Source: an uncultured Bacteroidota bacterium (GTDB taxonomy: Bacteria > Bacteroidota > Bacteroidia > Chitinophagales > Chitinophagaceae). Taken from it: 54,051 bases of DNA. This document shows positions 19,601 to 27,154 of the stretch, piece by piece; position 1 is the stretch's first letter; each line of letters opens with the position of its first letter. The stretch covers positions 1 to 54,051 of the forward strand of contig CAMLGR010000009.1 in NCBI GenBank assembly GCA_946479615.1, written 5' to 3'. The translations under genes were made by a program, and so were the position numbers. The notes below the pieces were generated by a model. It saw nothing but the letters and a program-made list of their open reading frames with translations, was not told where the DNA came from and did no database searches.

Positions 19601-20932
19601 CGGGTTAAAATAATAATCCGAAGGCTGCAGTTTACGGGCAAATGTTTTTTCAAAATCCTGTACCGGCGTCAGGCCGTTCGCAGTCAGGTAACTTTGTATG
19701 GTACTTGAACTCCTGTTGGCAGGGTTAGTGATCAGCAGGGAGTATAAACCATTGATGTTATTATAGGGTAATGCATTAGGATCACCGGGATTCGGAGGAT
19801 AATTCCGGTAAGGTTGTCCCTCTCCCAAATCCATTAATGCCACGATATCTCTTGTTTCTGTAGTGGCACCGGTACGGTTGGTGACCCATACTTCCATTCT
19901 CAGTATCTGTATCGGCGAATTGGATACTGGTAACCGGCTCATGGATTTATTAAAATTCCGGTTGAAATATTGTGCTAATAAAAAGTGGCGGTTCTCTTCA
20001 TACTCATCAGCTTTTAATGAAAAAGTTTGTGTAGCCGATCCGCCTTCCAATCCTAATGACTGGCGCTGCGCACGCTGATTGGCCAATACACCGGTAACAT
20101 ATAATTTACCGAACTGCGCCTGTGTTTTTATACCAAACAAAGAAGTGGCGCCGGGTATCAGTGTTCCTTTGGAATTAAAACTGACATTACCCAACTGGAA
20201 CTGTTTGATGATCTCATCGTCTTTTCCCTGGTAATTAAGGTTTAGCTGGTTTTCAAATTCAAAATTGGCAAGTGTGTTATAATTGATCGGCAGTTTTAGT
20301 TTATCCCCGATATTGGCATCCACCTGCATCTGCGCATTCATATTGAAATCCAATCCACCATTTTTCCGGGCTCTTTCGGGTAAAGTAGGGTTTTCGATAT
20401 TTTGTCCCTGGTAGCCGGCCAGCAGATCAACATATCCGGATGGCTTGATATCGACCTTACCCAATCCAACGATGCGGTTGAACCAGCTTTTCTGTGTTTG
20501 GAATTGGGGTTTAAACAAACGGCGGTTCATGTCGGCGAGCATATCCGCCCGTTGCCGGAAATACGCATTCTCATCTTTTTGCCCCTGCAGCCGCAAAAAT
20601 TCATCACGGGTAAAAGTGGTAGGAGTGCGGTAATATTTGTCGCCTACTTTTTCAATGATATAATACTGACCAGTGGTTGGATCATACTCGATATTCCGTT
20701 TGACGAAATTGGTATCCTTGAGGTCGAAGGTGTTGCGGTTGGGGATGGTATAAGGATCGCCGTAGCGCCGGTCGCGGATCGGGTAAGGCAGGGTATCGGT
20801 TGTATCCCTCCGAATGATTTGGTAATTGGTGGTATAATCGCCGTTGATATGTGCCTTTGCCTGCCCGCCTAGAGCAAATAGCATGGCCGCAGCTATCAAC
20901 GTACGGAAGATATGAGCAGTCTTAGGATTCAA
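13658..20932 (-). CDS. sprA: SprA (Sov), outer-membrane translocon of the type IX secretion system
   Basis: This 2424-residue giant outer-membrane barrel conducts folded cargo across the outer membrane in the type IX system and is needed for gliding in Flavobacterium. Length, single-gene size and composition match the family. The N-terminal signal peptide ends near QAKA (about residue 27). Two SprA_N-type modules are recognisable, with recurrent motifs such as GSVTVTAGGQTLQENVDYEI (near residue 690) and GYVDLLAGYQGQN (near 165). The rest is dense in amphipathic beta strands and ends in a barrel strand LQVRISLAQ. A highly charged Arg/Lys/Glu stretch (KERRKARREERRRMREERR, around residues 1,905-1,945) is unusual. 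It follows ruvA at 40 bases and is probably cotranscribed with it. The T9SS-tagged proteins at 1-1793 and 42355-44277 are presumptive clients. Confidence 0.97.
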   Translation of the reverse strand: MNPKTAHIFRTLIAAAMLFALGGQAKAHINGDYTTNYQIIRRDTTDTLPYPIRDRRYGDPYTIPNRNTFDLKDTNFVKRNIEYDPTTGQYYIIEKVGDKYYRTPTTFTRDEFLRLQGQKDENAYFRQRADMLADMNRRLFKPQFQTQKSWFNRIVGLGKVDIKPSGYVDLLAGYQGQNIENPTLPERARKNGGLDFNMNAQMQVDANIGDKLKLPINYNTLANFEFENQLNLNYQGKDDEIIKQFQLGNVSFNSKGTLIPGATSLFGIKTQAQFGKLYVTGVLANQRAQRQSLGLEGGSATQTFSLKADEYEENRHFLLAQYFNRNFNKSMSRLPVSNSPIQILRMEVWVTNRTGATTETRDIVALMDLGEGQPYRNYPPNPGDPNALPYNNINGLYSLLITNPANRSSSTIQSYLTANGLTPVQDFEKTFARKLQPSDYYFNPQIGFLSLNQPLQPDEVLGVAYQYTYNGRVFQVGEFSQDIPPDTTGSTQKVLFLKLLKATSQRTNLPIWDLMMKNVYSVGYGQLERTDFKLDIVYEEPSLGEKRYLPPTDVLSQYAGQPILSLVHLDSLNNQNDPQPDGVFDYVEGFTVISSMSRIIFPVLEPFGRDIEYVFPSQAQRDKYVYYPLYDTIKAIAQTYANLNRYKMVGKSKTSSSGSGDYQLGYNIPRGSVTVTAGGQTLQENVDYEINYDLGTLRVINQSIINSGVPVDIQYENQATYGIQQRNFMGLRLDYFANKKLTLGGTIVRLGERPFFIKQSYGEDPIRNTMYGLDADYHSDWPRLTKWLDKLPGYSTKTMSSISAYFEGAVLQPGHAPQIGKGSEGQSYIDDFEGTRSGIDLRFPIISWNLASVPQQFPEAALMNDLASGYNRAKLAWYNIEPVLQEKSSTNNPLRGNVNELSKPQTRQVLQQEIFPQRSTDFGQGLLTTFDLAYYPKNKGPYNFENRAGQIDANGNLTSPQTRWGGIMRNIDQIDFETNNIEYIEFWMQDPYIANTTASPNGKLFFDLGNISEDILRDGKRQYENGLPTPTNNAQVDANTVWGKVPSNPLQVTNAFSNEPEDRQYQDVGFDGLTDDEERTKFGPYLAGMQANAPGAFAKAQSDPSADNFKPYRDGSYDAANVGILGRYKDINNPHGNSPVSNNTSQFVNAFTQYPDAEELNRDNTLNEVEEYFEYQVDIQPNMLTGTNYITDKRVVNVNLANGSSRSETWYLFRIPVADYKTKVGNIPDFKSIRFIRMYMTGFEDSIVMRFGKLELVRNQWRQFQYNIDQTGQYVNIPPNDPVQFNTLAVNLEENDQRTPVRYVIPPGIERQQQLSNNNVQLFLNEQSLSVQICGLPTGQSRGVFKTMNLDMRQYGKLNMFIHAEGRGADAAIKDYDLTAVIRMGNDFQGNYYEVRIPLKKTRWNETDSFAIWPAENNLDFDLDVLPQLKSRRNSLGIAPSQYYKETLANGRSYAIIGNPNLGEVRGMLLAVENTNIIDGDACAEVWFNELRFSKLDEKGGYAALGRVDVKMADLGSLTLAGTIKSRGFGTLEQRVNERSREDVYTFDLSTNIDAGKLLPKKLGIQIPVYAGISRIASTPQYDPYDLDIELKQKLKDADAKDRDSIRNDAQDITTIKTLNFTNVKKVKTDGKRPKIWSISNIDLNYSYIETKQHNPLIESYEMRRTRAAVGYNYAPQPKYLEPFKRLIKSKSKWFTLIKDLNFNYVPSQLSFRGDVFRQFGATRPRNVGGGPYKIPETYDKFFTFDRYYILQWALTRSITLDFTATNNARIDEPYGRINTKEAKDSVRKNLFNGGRTTHYAQQASLTYNVPMQKIPFLDWTTLRASYASSYNWLAASLRARELGNTLTNTQTRTVNGELNFEQLYNKSRFLRAVSSEPVKKEKDAAGDKNAASAKPEAPKVKSALPDSVLAKMTAKERRKARREERRRMREERRKLREQRQNELPEVGGAVRFAAGLATSVKRVGIQYTEDYGTMLPGYMDSTQFLGHNFRSGEPDFGFIFGYQPDTNYINKMGQRGLLSHDSLVSALIQQRFNQRLSITAQASPIRDLNIDLNLDKSFSKNYSELYKDTSAFDNVGLTRLNPYATGSFSISYISYQTMFKKFDPNVVSETFKKFESNRLLMSQKLAKLNPYQSGVINSDGYYEGYSRYAQDVVIPAFLGAYTGKDPTSLKIFKNTNPKINSNPFSGLLPKPNWTITYNGLSKIPALEKIFSNVTIRHGYHSTLNMNSFNTALLFEDRFRVGYPSFIDTASHSFIPYFLVPNITIEERFDPLIEVDMTFTNQLSTRVEFRKSRTLSLSLVDYQLAENRSTEVTFGFNWRKKGLPVIKNLKIGKKGMKLDNDVTFRFDFSLRDDATANSKLDQGTAFGTSGQKVIRIAPSIDYILNNRVSLKLYFEQNRNIPKVSNAFPITNTRGGLQVRISLAQ

Positions 20933-20972
20933 GGTAATCTCAGCATCAATTAGTTCCAGAAATAATTGGCTA

Positions 20973-21554
20973 TCAGAGGATACGAAGTGTCTTTTTGATC
21001 AGCTCTTCCACCGGTAAATCCGGGTTGGCTAACAAAGTCTTTTGCAGAGCCTGTTCTGCAGCCGTTTTGTTGATGCCCAAGGCCGTCAGAGCATTTAACG
21101 CATCCTGTTGCAAAGTATTGTTTTTCAGAGGGGAAATATTTAATTCCGGGGTGTGCTTACCGACCTTATCCCGGAGTTCCAGAACTATCCTTTCCGCTGT
21201 TTTTTTGCCGATTCCTTTCACGGCTTCGAGCGTACGCACATCGCCCTGCATAATAGCTTTGGCAAGTTCAGCCGGTTTCATGTATGAAAGCATGACCCTG
21301 GCGGTGGAAGCGCCGATACCCGAAACTGCTATCAACTGCTGAAACATTTCCTTTTCCGCCAGTTCAAAAAATCCGTATAAAATATGAGCGTCTTCCCGGA
21401 TGATCTGGACAGTATTCAGCAGTCCTCTTTCCATGCCCTGGATAAAAGAATAAGTATTGAGACTGATTTGTACGTCATACCCCACTCCGTTCACATCTAT
21501 CAGCACCGAAGCAGGTGTCATTTTTACAAAATCGCCTTTCAGGTAAGCTATCAT
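20973..21554 (-). CDS. ruvA: Holliday junction branch-migration protein RuvA
   Basis: This 193-residue protein forms the tetrameric DNA-binding part of the RuvAB Holliday-junction branch-migration motor. The ATG at 21554 is chosen because it gives the canonical N-terminus MIAYLKG. The longer frame to 21647 would translate an intergenic palindrome and lacks family similarity. The OB-fold N-domain (VLIDVNGVGYDV), the two helix-hairpin-helix motifs (ISGIGASTARVMLS-type near 77-90 and AVKGIGKKTAERIVLEL near 110-125) and the C-terminal UBA-like RuvB-contact domain (ALTALGINKTAAEQAL) are all present. ruvB is not in the window. Confidence 0.95.
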   Translation of the reverse strand: MIAYLKGDFVKMTPASVLIDVNGVGYDVQISLNTYSFIQGMERGLLNTVQIIREDAHILYGFFELAEKEMFQQLIAVSGIGASTARVMLSYMKPAELAKAIMQGDVRTLEAVKGIGKKTAERIVLELRDKVGKHTPELNISPLKNNTLQQDALNALTALGINKTAAEQALQKTLLANPDLPVEELIKKTLRIL

Positions 21555-21574
21555 GCGTACGAAAATAAGAGAAA

Positions 21575-21660
21575 GAAATGTGCTAATTTGAAAATTTGGA
21601 AATGTTCTGATATAACCTGGCCATGATCCGGCACTCTGAATTTTCAAATTATCACATTTC
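21575..21660. repeat. Inverted repeat between ruvA and fabH (palindrome E)
   Basis: Arms 21575-21596 and 21639-21660 match at 21 of 22 positions in inverted orientation, with a 42-base loop. The arm and its flank show an approximately 8-base period of words like TAATTTGA and AAATTTGG. It occupies a divergent intergenic region, just upstream of the fabH -7 element, so it cannot be a terminator of either gene. Confidence 0.8.
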
Positions 21661-21672
21661 CATATTGAATCC

Positions 21673-21680
21673 TACCTTTG
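21673..21680 (+). promoter_or_regulatory. Bacteroidota -7 promoter element of fabH
   Basis: TACCTTTG matches TAnnTTTG exactly. It lies 27 bases before the fabH ATG, giving a short leader of about 20 bases. No clear -33 TTG box was found. Confidence 0.5.
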
Positions 21681-21707
21681 GCTGCCAAAAAAAACTAATC
21701 TAGTACA

Positions 21708-22706
21708 ATGAATAAAAAAGTATCTGCTGCCATTACTGCGGTTGGAGGATATGTTCCCGAGGACAAAATCACCAATTTTGATTTAGAGAAAATGGTAGAT
21801 ACAAATGACGAATGGATCAGGACACGTACCGGTATTGAAGAAAGAAGAATACTCAAAGGACCGGGCAAAGCCACATCGGATATGGTAGTACCGGTAGTAA
21901 AGCAGCTCTGTGAAAAACGAGGGATCGATCCGATGGAAATCGAATGTCTTATTGTAGCAACTGTTACTCCTGACATGGTATTTCCTGCTACTGCCAATAT
22001 CGCCTGCGATAAGCTGGGCGCCAAAAATGCATGGGGATTTGATATCAGTGCTGCCTGCTCTGGCTTTTTATATGCATTGACACTGGGCTCTTCCCTGATC
22101 GAAAGTGGCCGCTATAAAAAAGTAGTGGTGTGCGGAGCAGATAAGATGAGCGCTATTGTTGATTATACCGATCGAGCCACCTGTATCATCTTCGGAGACG
22201 GAGCCGGCGGTGTATTACTCGAACCGAATGAAGAGGGGTATGGTATACAGGACAGCATCCTGAAAAGCGATGGCAGCGGTTGTAATTTCCTGCACATGAA
22301 AGCTGGTGGTTCCTTGCGGCCCGCTTCTATAGAAACAGTTACCAATAAAGAACATTATATCTACCAGGAAGGCCAATCCGTTTTCAAATTTGCAGTAAAA
22401 GGCATGGCTGATGTAAGTGCTGAATTACTGGAAAGAAACCAGCTTACAGGTAATGATATTGCCTGGCTGGTACCTCACCAGGCCAATCTTCGCATTATCG
22501 ATGCGACTGCCAACCGCATTGGCCTTTCCAAAGAAAAAGTAATGATCAATATCCAGAAATACGGGAATACAACAGCCGGTACCATTCCACTTTGTCTCTG
22601 GGATTGGGAAAAAAGATTAAAGAAAGATGACAAGATCGTATTGGCTGCTTTCGGTGGTGGATTTACCTGGGGGGCAACACTGCTGAAATGGGGATACAAT
22701 TCGTAA
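21708..22706 (+). CDS. fabH: Beta-ketoacyl-ACP synthase III (FabH)
   Basis: This 332-residue cytoplasmic enzyme starts type II fatty-acid synthesis by condensing acyl-CoA with malonyl-ACP. The catalytic triad is complete: C117 in [10 protein letters not shown]257 in WLVPHQAN and N287 in KYGNTTAGT. The thiolase fold and length match FabH. It has its own promoter-like element and ends at a hairpin terminator shared with the convergent barrel gene. fabD lies nearby (26183) but is not in the same transcript. Acyl-CoA preference, including branched starters, cannot be read from these motifs. Confidence 0.95.
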   Translation: MNKKVSAAITAVGGYVPEDKITNFDLEKMVDTNDEWIRTRTGIEERRILKGPGKATSDMVVPVVKQLCEKRGIDPMEIECLIVATVTPDMVFPATANIACDKLGAKNAWGFDISAACSGFLYALTLGSSLIESGRYKKVVVCGADKMSAIVDYTDRATCIIFGDGAGGVLLEPNEEGYGIQDSILKSDGSGCNFLHMKAGGSLRPASIETVTNKEHYIYQEGQSVFKFAVKGMADVSAELLERNQLTGNDIAWLVPHQANLRIIDATANRIGLSKEKVMINIQKYGNTTAGTIPLCLWDWEKRLKKDDKIVLAAFGGGFTWGATLLKWGYNS

Positions 22707-22753
22707 GAAAGTCAAAATAAATTACTCCTATAGTAATTTATTTTGACCTTCTT
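22705..22753. terminator. Bidirectional hairpin terminator between fabH and the barrel gene
   Basis: Arms 22705-22726 and 22732-22753 pair at 21 of 22 positions with a 5-base loop. It begins at the fabH stop codon and ends 27 bases from the stop of the convergent gene. Confidence 0.8.
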
Positions 22754-22779
22754 ATTTTGAGGTTAGCAGTACATTGCTT

Positions 22780-23376
22780 TTAAAACGCAAAACTGTATCC
22801 AACACGGAAACTCATATAACGATTTTTGATTTCCGTATTAGTGGTTTCATCTTTTATCGAATTGCTCAATGCCGCATTATAGCGACCGCTTACGAATACA
22901 CCATTCTTAAAACGGTACTCAGCACCAAATACTGCGTAGAAACTGGTCGATTCAATCTGATCTTTTACATCAGTATCCTCATTACCTGAAGTTTTAGTTT
23001 TCGCATTGAGCAGAAAACCTACCTGTGGTCCTGCAACGAAACTAAGTTCAGGTGTCCCGTATAATTTAGCCATTAAAGGAACGGTAATGTAATCCAGTTG
23101 GTATGATCCGGCTGTGCTGCCGTCTGCATTGATTACACCAGCTCCCTGGGGAGCATAATTTGCTTCGAGCTGTACGGAAAAGGTTTTTGAAATCACAGCT
23201 TCACCTGAAATTCCACCTGCCAGTTCTGTTCTGTACACTAATGGACCACCACTGGCACCTGAAATAGCCATGCGGGCAGCATCGATACCGGCGCCTACTC
23301 CCAAACGAAAGTTCTGGGCCTGAGTAACAGAAGCAGCCATAATAATAAACACGAGAGAAGAAACTAAGCGTTTCAT
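22780..23376 (-). CDS. Outer-membrane beta-barrel protein (OMP_b-brl type)
   Basis: This 198-residue protein has a signal peptide (MKRLVSSLVFIIMAASVTQA, cleavage before QNF). About eight alternating amphipathic strands follow, ending in the aromatic C-terminal strand SFRVGYSFAF expected of an outer-membrane barrel. Strand motifs such as FRLGVGAGID, YQLDYITVPLMAKLY and FAVFGAEYRF are typical of the small porin-like PF13568/OmpW-like barrels of Bacteroidota. The function of this group is mostly unknown (structural or stress-related). It is monocistronic, with a 379-base upstream region containing a hairpin at 23520. Confidence 0.85.
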   Translation of the reverse strand: MKRLVSSLVFIIMAASVTQAQNFRLGVGAGIDAARMAISGASGGPLVYRTELAGGISGEAVISKTFSVQLEANYAPQGAGVINADGSTAGSYQLDYITVPLMAKLYGTPELSFVAGPQVGFLLNAKTKTSGNEDTDVKDQIESTSFYAVFGAEYRFKNGVFVSGRYNAALSNSIKDETTNTEIKNRYMSFRVGYSFAF

Positions 23377-23755
23377 ATATGAGGGTTTTGATTACATAAT
23401 AACCGTCTTCAATAAGTACGGGACCAGCATTTTTGTTGGCGCGTGGATGTAAACAAAAACCGGACTAAACTTTCTGTTTAACGCGTTTATGCTATGCTTT
23501 TTTACAAAACCCTACTTATCGGGTATAAAACATACCCGGTACTGGTTATTATTTTAAGCAGCCTGCACAATACGGCAAACAGACATGTCATGCCTCTCTA
23601 AAAGAAACCGGTTGCAGAACAAAATGTCAGTTCATCAGAAAAGAATGCTCACAAACCGCTTCATTAAATAAAATCGCGCAAATCACCCGTTTTATAAATC
23701 TTTGCAGTCTGTTTTCACCAAACACATTGTAAGACTTACACAACGTTTATAATTT
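23377..23755. other. Divergent intergenic region, 379 bases
   Basis: It separates the barrel gene (minus) from the Cys/Met PLP enzyme (plus). The only clear structure is a 7-bp perfect inverted repeat, CGGGTAT/ATACCCG, at 23520-23538 with a 5-base loop, which could be an operator or hairpin. A loose promoter-like TAAATCTTTG lies near 23696. No SAM riboswitch was recognised. Confidence 0.4.
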
Positions 23756-24961
23756 ATGAGTGATTCTTTCTCTTTCCGGGGATTTAGTTCATTAGCTATT
23801 CATGGCGGTCATGAAAAAGATCCCAATTATGCGCACCTGGTTCCGATCTATGCCAGCAGCACTTATGTTTTCGATACAGCAGAACAGGGAATGCGTCGTT
23901 TCAGTGGAAAAGAGGAAGGATTTATTTATAGCCGCTGGGGAAATCCAACGATGAACGAAGCAGAACAAAAGATTGCAGCCCTTGAAACATTCGGTCTTGA
24001 TAGGGAAGTAAAAGGCATTCTTCATGCATCCGGTATGGCAGCCATTTCTACACTAATGCTTTCTACATTAAAAGCCGGCGATAAAGTGCTTTCGCATTTT
24101 TCGTTGTATGGAGGAACCGAAGAACTCATGCATCGTGTATTGCCTGATCTGAATATCGGTGCTACGATTGTTGATCTTCGTGATCTTAATAAAGCAGAGG
24201 AAGCGATGAAAGCTGACCCGGCTATTAAAATGATTTATATCGAAACGCCTGCCAATCCTACTATTCAATGCGTGGATATCGAAGAATTAACCAAACTCGC
24301 TAAAAAGTATAACCTGGTCGTAGCCTGTGACAATACTTTTGCTACTCCTTTCCTGCAACAACCATTTGCATACGGCGTGGATTTCATTGTGCATTCCACT
24401 ACCAAGTTCCTGAATGGTCATGGAACCGCTATTGGTGGTGTGCTGTTAGGAAAGGATATTGAGTTCATGAAAACAAAAGCGACCAAAACACATCGGCTCC
24501 TGGGAGGTAATGCCAATCCTTTTGATGCGTTTTTATTGATCACGGGTATGAAAACACTGGAAGTGCGCATGGAACGCCATTGCCATAATGCGATGGAAGT
24601 TGCACATTTCTTGGAATCGCATCCGTCTGTTGCTAAAGTAAATTTTACCGGGTTGGCCTCTCACCCCGATCATTATACGGCAATGAAACAAATGCGTCAT
24701 CCAGGCGCTATGCTTAGTTTTGAATTGAAAGGGGGATTGGAAGCAGGCATTGCTTTCATGAATAAATTACAAATGTGTATCCGCACCGTATCGCTTGGCA
24801 CCTGTGATACCTTATTATCTCACCCTGCCTCAATGACGCATTATGGCGTACCCAAAGAAGAGAAAGAAAAGTATGGTATTACTGATGGATTAATCCGTAT
24901 GAACGTGGGTATAGAGAATATCCAGGATATCATGGCCGATCTTGAGCATTCGTTGCAATAA
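23756..24961 (+). CDS. Cys/Met metabolism PLP-dependent lyase/synthase (cystathionine gamma-synthase family)
   Basis: This 401-residue cytoplasmic PLP enzyme of the trans-sulfuration family makes or cleaves thioether bonds of cystathionine, O-acylhomoserine or methionine. The Schiff-base lysine is in the conserved [10 protein letters not shown] segment (near residue 220). YSRWGNPT (near 62-69) carries the cofactor-contact tyrosine/arginine of the partner subunit. ASGMAAIS is the phosphate loop, and [17 protein letters not shown] near 345-360 binds substrate carboxylate. The group includes MetB, MetC, MetZ and methionine gamma-lyase, which cannot be separated from these motifs alone. The TlpA-like gene begins 8 bases downstream, so the two form an operon. 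Confidence 0.9.
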   Translation: MSDSFSFRGFSSLAIHGGHEKDPNYAHLVPIYASSTYVFDTAEQGMRRFSGKEEGFIYSRWGNPTMNEAEQKIAALETFGLDREVKGILHASGMAAISTLMLSTLKAGDKVLSHFSLYGGTEELMHRVLPDLNIGATIVDLRDLNKAEEAMKADPAIKMIYIETPANPTIQCVDIEELTKLAKKYNLVVACDNTFATPFLQQPFAYGVDFIVHSTTKFLNGHGTAIGGVLLGKDIEFMKTKATKTHRLLGGNANPFDAFLLITGMKTLEVRMERHCHNAMEVAHFLESHPSVAKVNFTGLASHPDHYTAMKQMRHPGAMLSFELKGGLEAGIAFMNKLQMCIRTVSLGTCDTLLSHPASMTHYGVPKEEKEKYGITDGLIRMNVGIENIQDIMADLEHSLQ

Positions 24962-24969
24962 GTTACAAT

Positions 24970-25608
24970 ATGACACCTACGCTTATTTTCTGGATCCGGA
25001 TCGGGATTATCATCCTGCTTATCTATGGCGCCTGGGATCTTTTCAGGAACATTAAAAAGCAGAAACGATTCTTACCTGTTACACCGGAGGAATGGAAAAG
25101 ATTTTTACCCGATATTATGTTTCTCGGGTTAGGAGTTTTCTTTTTATTCTGGCTCGAAAATAATTTTCAAAAGCAGATCGATATCGTGATCAGTGAAAAG
25201 AATAAAACCTTACCCGCCTTATATTTTACCAACCAGGAAACCGGCCAACCCGATTCCCTGGCAGCGTACAAAGGGAAGATCGTCGTCCTGAATATCTGGG
25301 CTACCTGGTGTGCTCCCTGTAAAAGAGAATTACCTTCTCTCGAGAAATTAGCGGCTAATTATAAAGACCAGTTAGTGGTATTGGCATTAAGCGATGAAAA
25401 CAGTGATGTGGTAAAAGAATATAAAGACAAAACAAATTATCAACTGGTAATGGGGTCTTATTCCGGTCATCCCGTATTGGATAGTCTTACAAGTCGCCCT
25501 GTATCAATTTTATTGGATAAAAACAACCTGGTACAGGATGTGGCTGTGGGTGCGAGGGAATATTCATTTTTCAGAAAATGGGTAGAATCCTATACCGCCG
25601 CCAAATAA
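24970..25608 (+). CDS. Membrane-anchored TlpA/ResA-like thioredoxin
   Basis: This 212-residue protein is anchored by two hydrophobic helices (about 4-22 and 46-62) and followed by a periplasmic thioredoxin-fold domain. The redox motif is WATWCAPC (C114, C117), preceded by GKIVVLNIW, as in the TlpA/ResA family. A cis-proline equivalent is in SRPVSILLD. Such proteins reduce specific periplasmic disulfides, for example in cytochrome c maturation. No such genes are adjacent, so the client is unknown. It is translationally linked to the Cys/Met enzyme, with a gap of 8 bases. Confidence 0.88.
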   Translation: MTPTLIFWIRIGIIILLIYGAWDLFRNIKKQKRFLPVTPEEWKRFLPDIMFLGLGVFFLFWLENNFQKQIDIVISEKNKTLPALYFTNQETGQPDSLAAYKGKIVVLNIWATWCAPCKRELPSLEKLAANYKDQLVVLALSDENSDVVKEYKDKTNYQLVMGSYSGHPVLDSLTSRPVSILLDKNNLVQDVAVGAREYSFFRKWVESYTAAK

Positions 25609-25646
25609 ATCAACATTAAAAAATCAAAAGTCAAAAAAGCAGCTTG

Positions 25647-25654
25647 TAATTTTG
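25647..25654 (+). promoter_or_regulatory. Bacteroidota -7 promoter element of the GNAT gene
   Basis: TAATTTTG fits TAnnTTTG exactly and lies 19 bases before the ATG. The preceding bases contain AAAAGTCAAAA words like those of palindrome F. Confidence 0.45.
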
Positions 25655-25673
25655 ACCCTTACCTATTACCATC

Positions 25674-26126
25674 ATGCAAATAAAAATAAGAAGAGCCGTT
25701 AAAGAAGATTGCCCACGACTGATGGAGCTTGTACAGGAACTGGCCGATTATGAAAAAGCCCCTGCTGAAGTGACGGTTACTTTACAACATTTTGAAGAAA
25801 GTGGTTTTGGAAAAAACCCTGTATGGTGGGCATTGGTAGCAGAATCAGCAGGCAAAGTGGTTGGCTTTGCCTTATATTATGTGCGTTATTCCACCTGGAA
25901 AGGACAAGCCATGTACCTCGAAGACCTGGTGATTACAGCATCCATGCGCGGTAAAGGTGTTGGAAAAATATTATTCGACAACCTGATTGAAGAAGCCCGT
26001 CAAAAAGGGTTCAACCGTATAATCTGGCAGGTACTCGACTGGAATGAACCAGCGATTAATTTTTATAAAAAATATAATGCTAACATCAGCGGGGAATGGC
26101 TGAATTGTGTTTTGAATATTGATTGA
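25674..26126 (+). CDS. GNAT-family N-acetyltransferase
   Basis: This 150-residue GCN5-related acetyltransferase has the acetyl-CoA pyrophosphate loop in RGKGVG (motif A, near residue 90). The preceding strand YLEDLVI and the following QVLDWNEPAINFYKKYN are like those of spermidine/diamine acetyltransferases (SAT1-like proteins share the FYxxxGA ending). The substrate is therefore possibly a polyamine or other amine, but this is a resemblance only. It is monocistronic, with its own -7 element, and ends at a hairpin terminator. Confidence 0.87.
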   Translation: MQIKIRRAVKEDCPRLMELVQELADYEKAPAEVTVTLQHFEESGFGKNPVWWALVAESAGKVVGFALYYVRYSTWKGQAMYLEDLVITASMRGKGVGKILFDNLIEEARQKGFNRIIWQVLDWNEPAINFYKKYNANISGEWLNCVLNID

Positions 26127-26132
26127 ATAAAA

Positions 26133-26159
26133 TAGCCCGTGATGAATAATCACAGGCTA
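26133..26159. terminator. Hairpin terminator between convergent GNAT and fabD
   Basis: The stem is TAGCC-GTGAT paired with ATCAC-GGCTA with one internal C/A mismatch and a 5-base loop. A/T-rich flanks lie on both sides. It sits between two convergent stops. Confidence 0.7.
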
Positions 26160-26182
26160 CGTATATAAAATATTCAAAAAGA

Positions 26183-27073
26183 TCAGCTCACTCCTTCTGC
26201 CTGCATTTCTTTATTGATCTTTAGAATTAATCCCTGTAATACTTTACCGGGACCTACCTCCGTAAATTTAGAAGCGCCGTCAGCGATCATCGCCTGTACG
26301 CTTTGTGTCCATCGTACCGCTCCTGTTAATTGATCGGCCAGGTTTTGTTTGATTTCTTCTTTATCAAACACAGCTTTAGCCACTACATTCTGGTATACGG
26401 CACAGGTCGGTGTATGAAAAGTAGTTGATTCGATAGCTGCTTTCAATTCTTCCTTAGCTGGCTCCATCAGTGGTGAGTGGAAAGCGCCGCCTACCGGTAA
26501 TACAAGCGCACGTTTCGCACCAGCTGCTTTCATTCGTTCGCAGGCAATCTCAATGCCTTTGATAGTACCGCTTATTACAAGCTGACCGGGGCAATTATAA
26601 TTCGCGGGTACTACAATCTCGCCGGTTTCCTGTTGCACTTCGGTGCAGATAGTTTCTGCCTTATCATCAGTAAGGCCCAATACGGCCGCCATGGTTGAAG
26701 GTTGCAGTTCACAGGCTTTCTGCATGGCTTTGGCCCTGACAGAAACCAGTTGAAGGGCGCTTTCAAAACTCAAAGTGCCATTGACAACGAGTGCAGAAAA
26801 TTCACCGAGTGAATGACCGGCTACCATATCCGGTTTTATTTCATCGATAGTGCGGAAAGCAATAACTGAATGAAGGAATACAGCAGGCTGGGTAACATTG
26901 GTTTGCTTAAGATCTTCTTCGGTACCGGTGAACATTACATCGGATATGCGAAATCCCAGGATCTCGTTCGCCTGCTCAAATAGTTTTTTTGCAAATGCGC
27001 TTTTCTCGTAGTGCTCTTTTCCCATTCCCGGAAACTGGGATCCCTGTCCGGGAAATACAAAGGCATGCTTCAT
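26183..27073 (-). CDS. fabD: Malonyl-CoA:ACP transacylase (FabD)
   Basis: This 296-residue enzyme loads malonyl groups onto acyl carrier protein for fatty-acid synthesis. The start at 27073 gives the canonical MKHAFVFPGQGSQ; the longer frame to 27106 adds 11 unconserved residues. The nucleophile is S88 in AGHSLGE, the catalytic histidine is in GGAFHSPLM (near 200), and the arginine that holds the malonyl carboxylate is in VSVRAKAMQ. All required residues are present. folE lies upstream on the same strand with an 81-base gap, so cotranscription is possible but not proved. Confidence 0.95.
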   Translation of the reverse strand: MKHAFVFPGQGSQFPGMGKEHYEKSAFAKKLFEQANEILGFRISDVMFTGTEEDLKQTNVTQPAVFLHSVIAFRTIDEIKPDMVAGHSLGEFSALVVNGTLSFESALQLVSVRAKAMQKACELQPSTMAAVLGLTDDKAETICTEVQQETGEIVVPANYNCPGQLVISGTIKGIEIACERMKAAGAKRALVLPVGGAFHSPLMEPAKEELKAAIESTTFHTPTCAVYQNVVAKAVFDKEEIKQNLADQLTGAVRWTQSVQAMIADGASKFTEVGPGKVLQGLILKINKEMQAEGVS

Positions 27074-27154
27074 GTCAAGGTGGTTAATGGGGCAAAAATG
27101 CCACAAATCGGCAAAGAAAAAAAATCTTTATATATAGTCCTGCCAAAAATGGGG

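Noticed and set aside
20402..20872. 156-residue plus-strand frame inside sprA
   Set aside because: It is a long antisense shadow of sprA, with no ribosome-binding site and low-complexity composition; sprA itself is certain.
23377..23755. SAM riboswitch before the Cys/Met PLP enzyme
   Set aside because: Only a single 7-bp hairpin is visible; none of the SAM riboswitch core patterns could be recognised.
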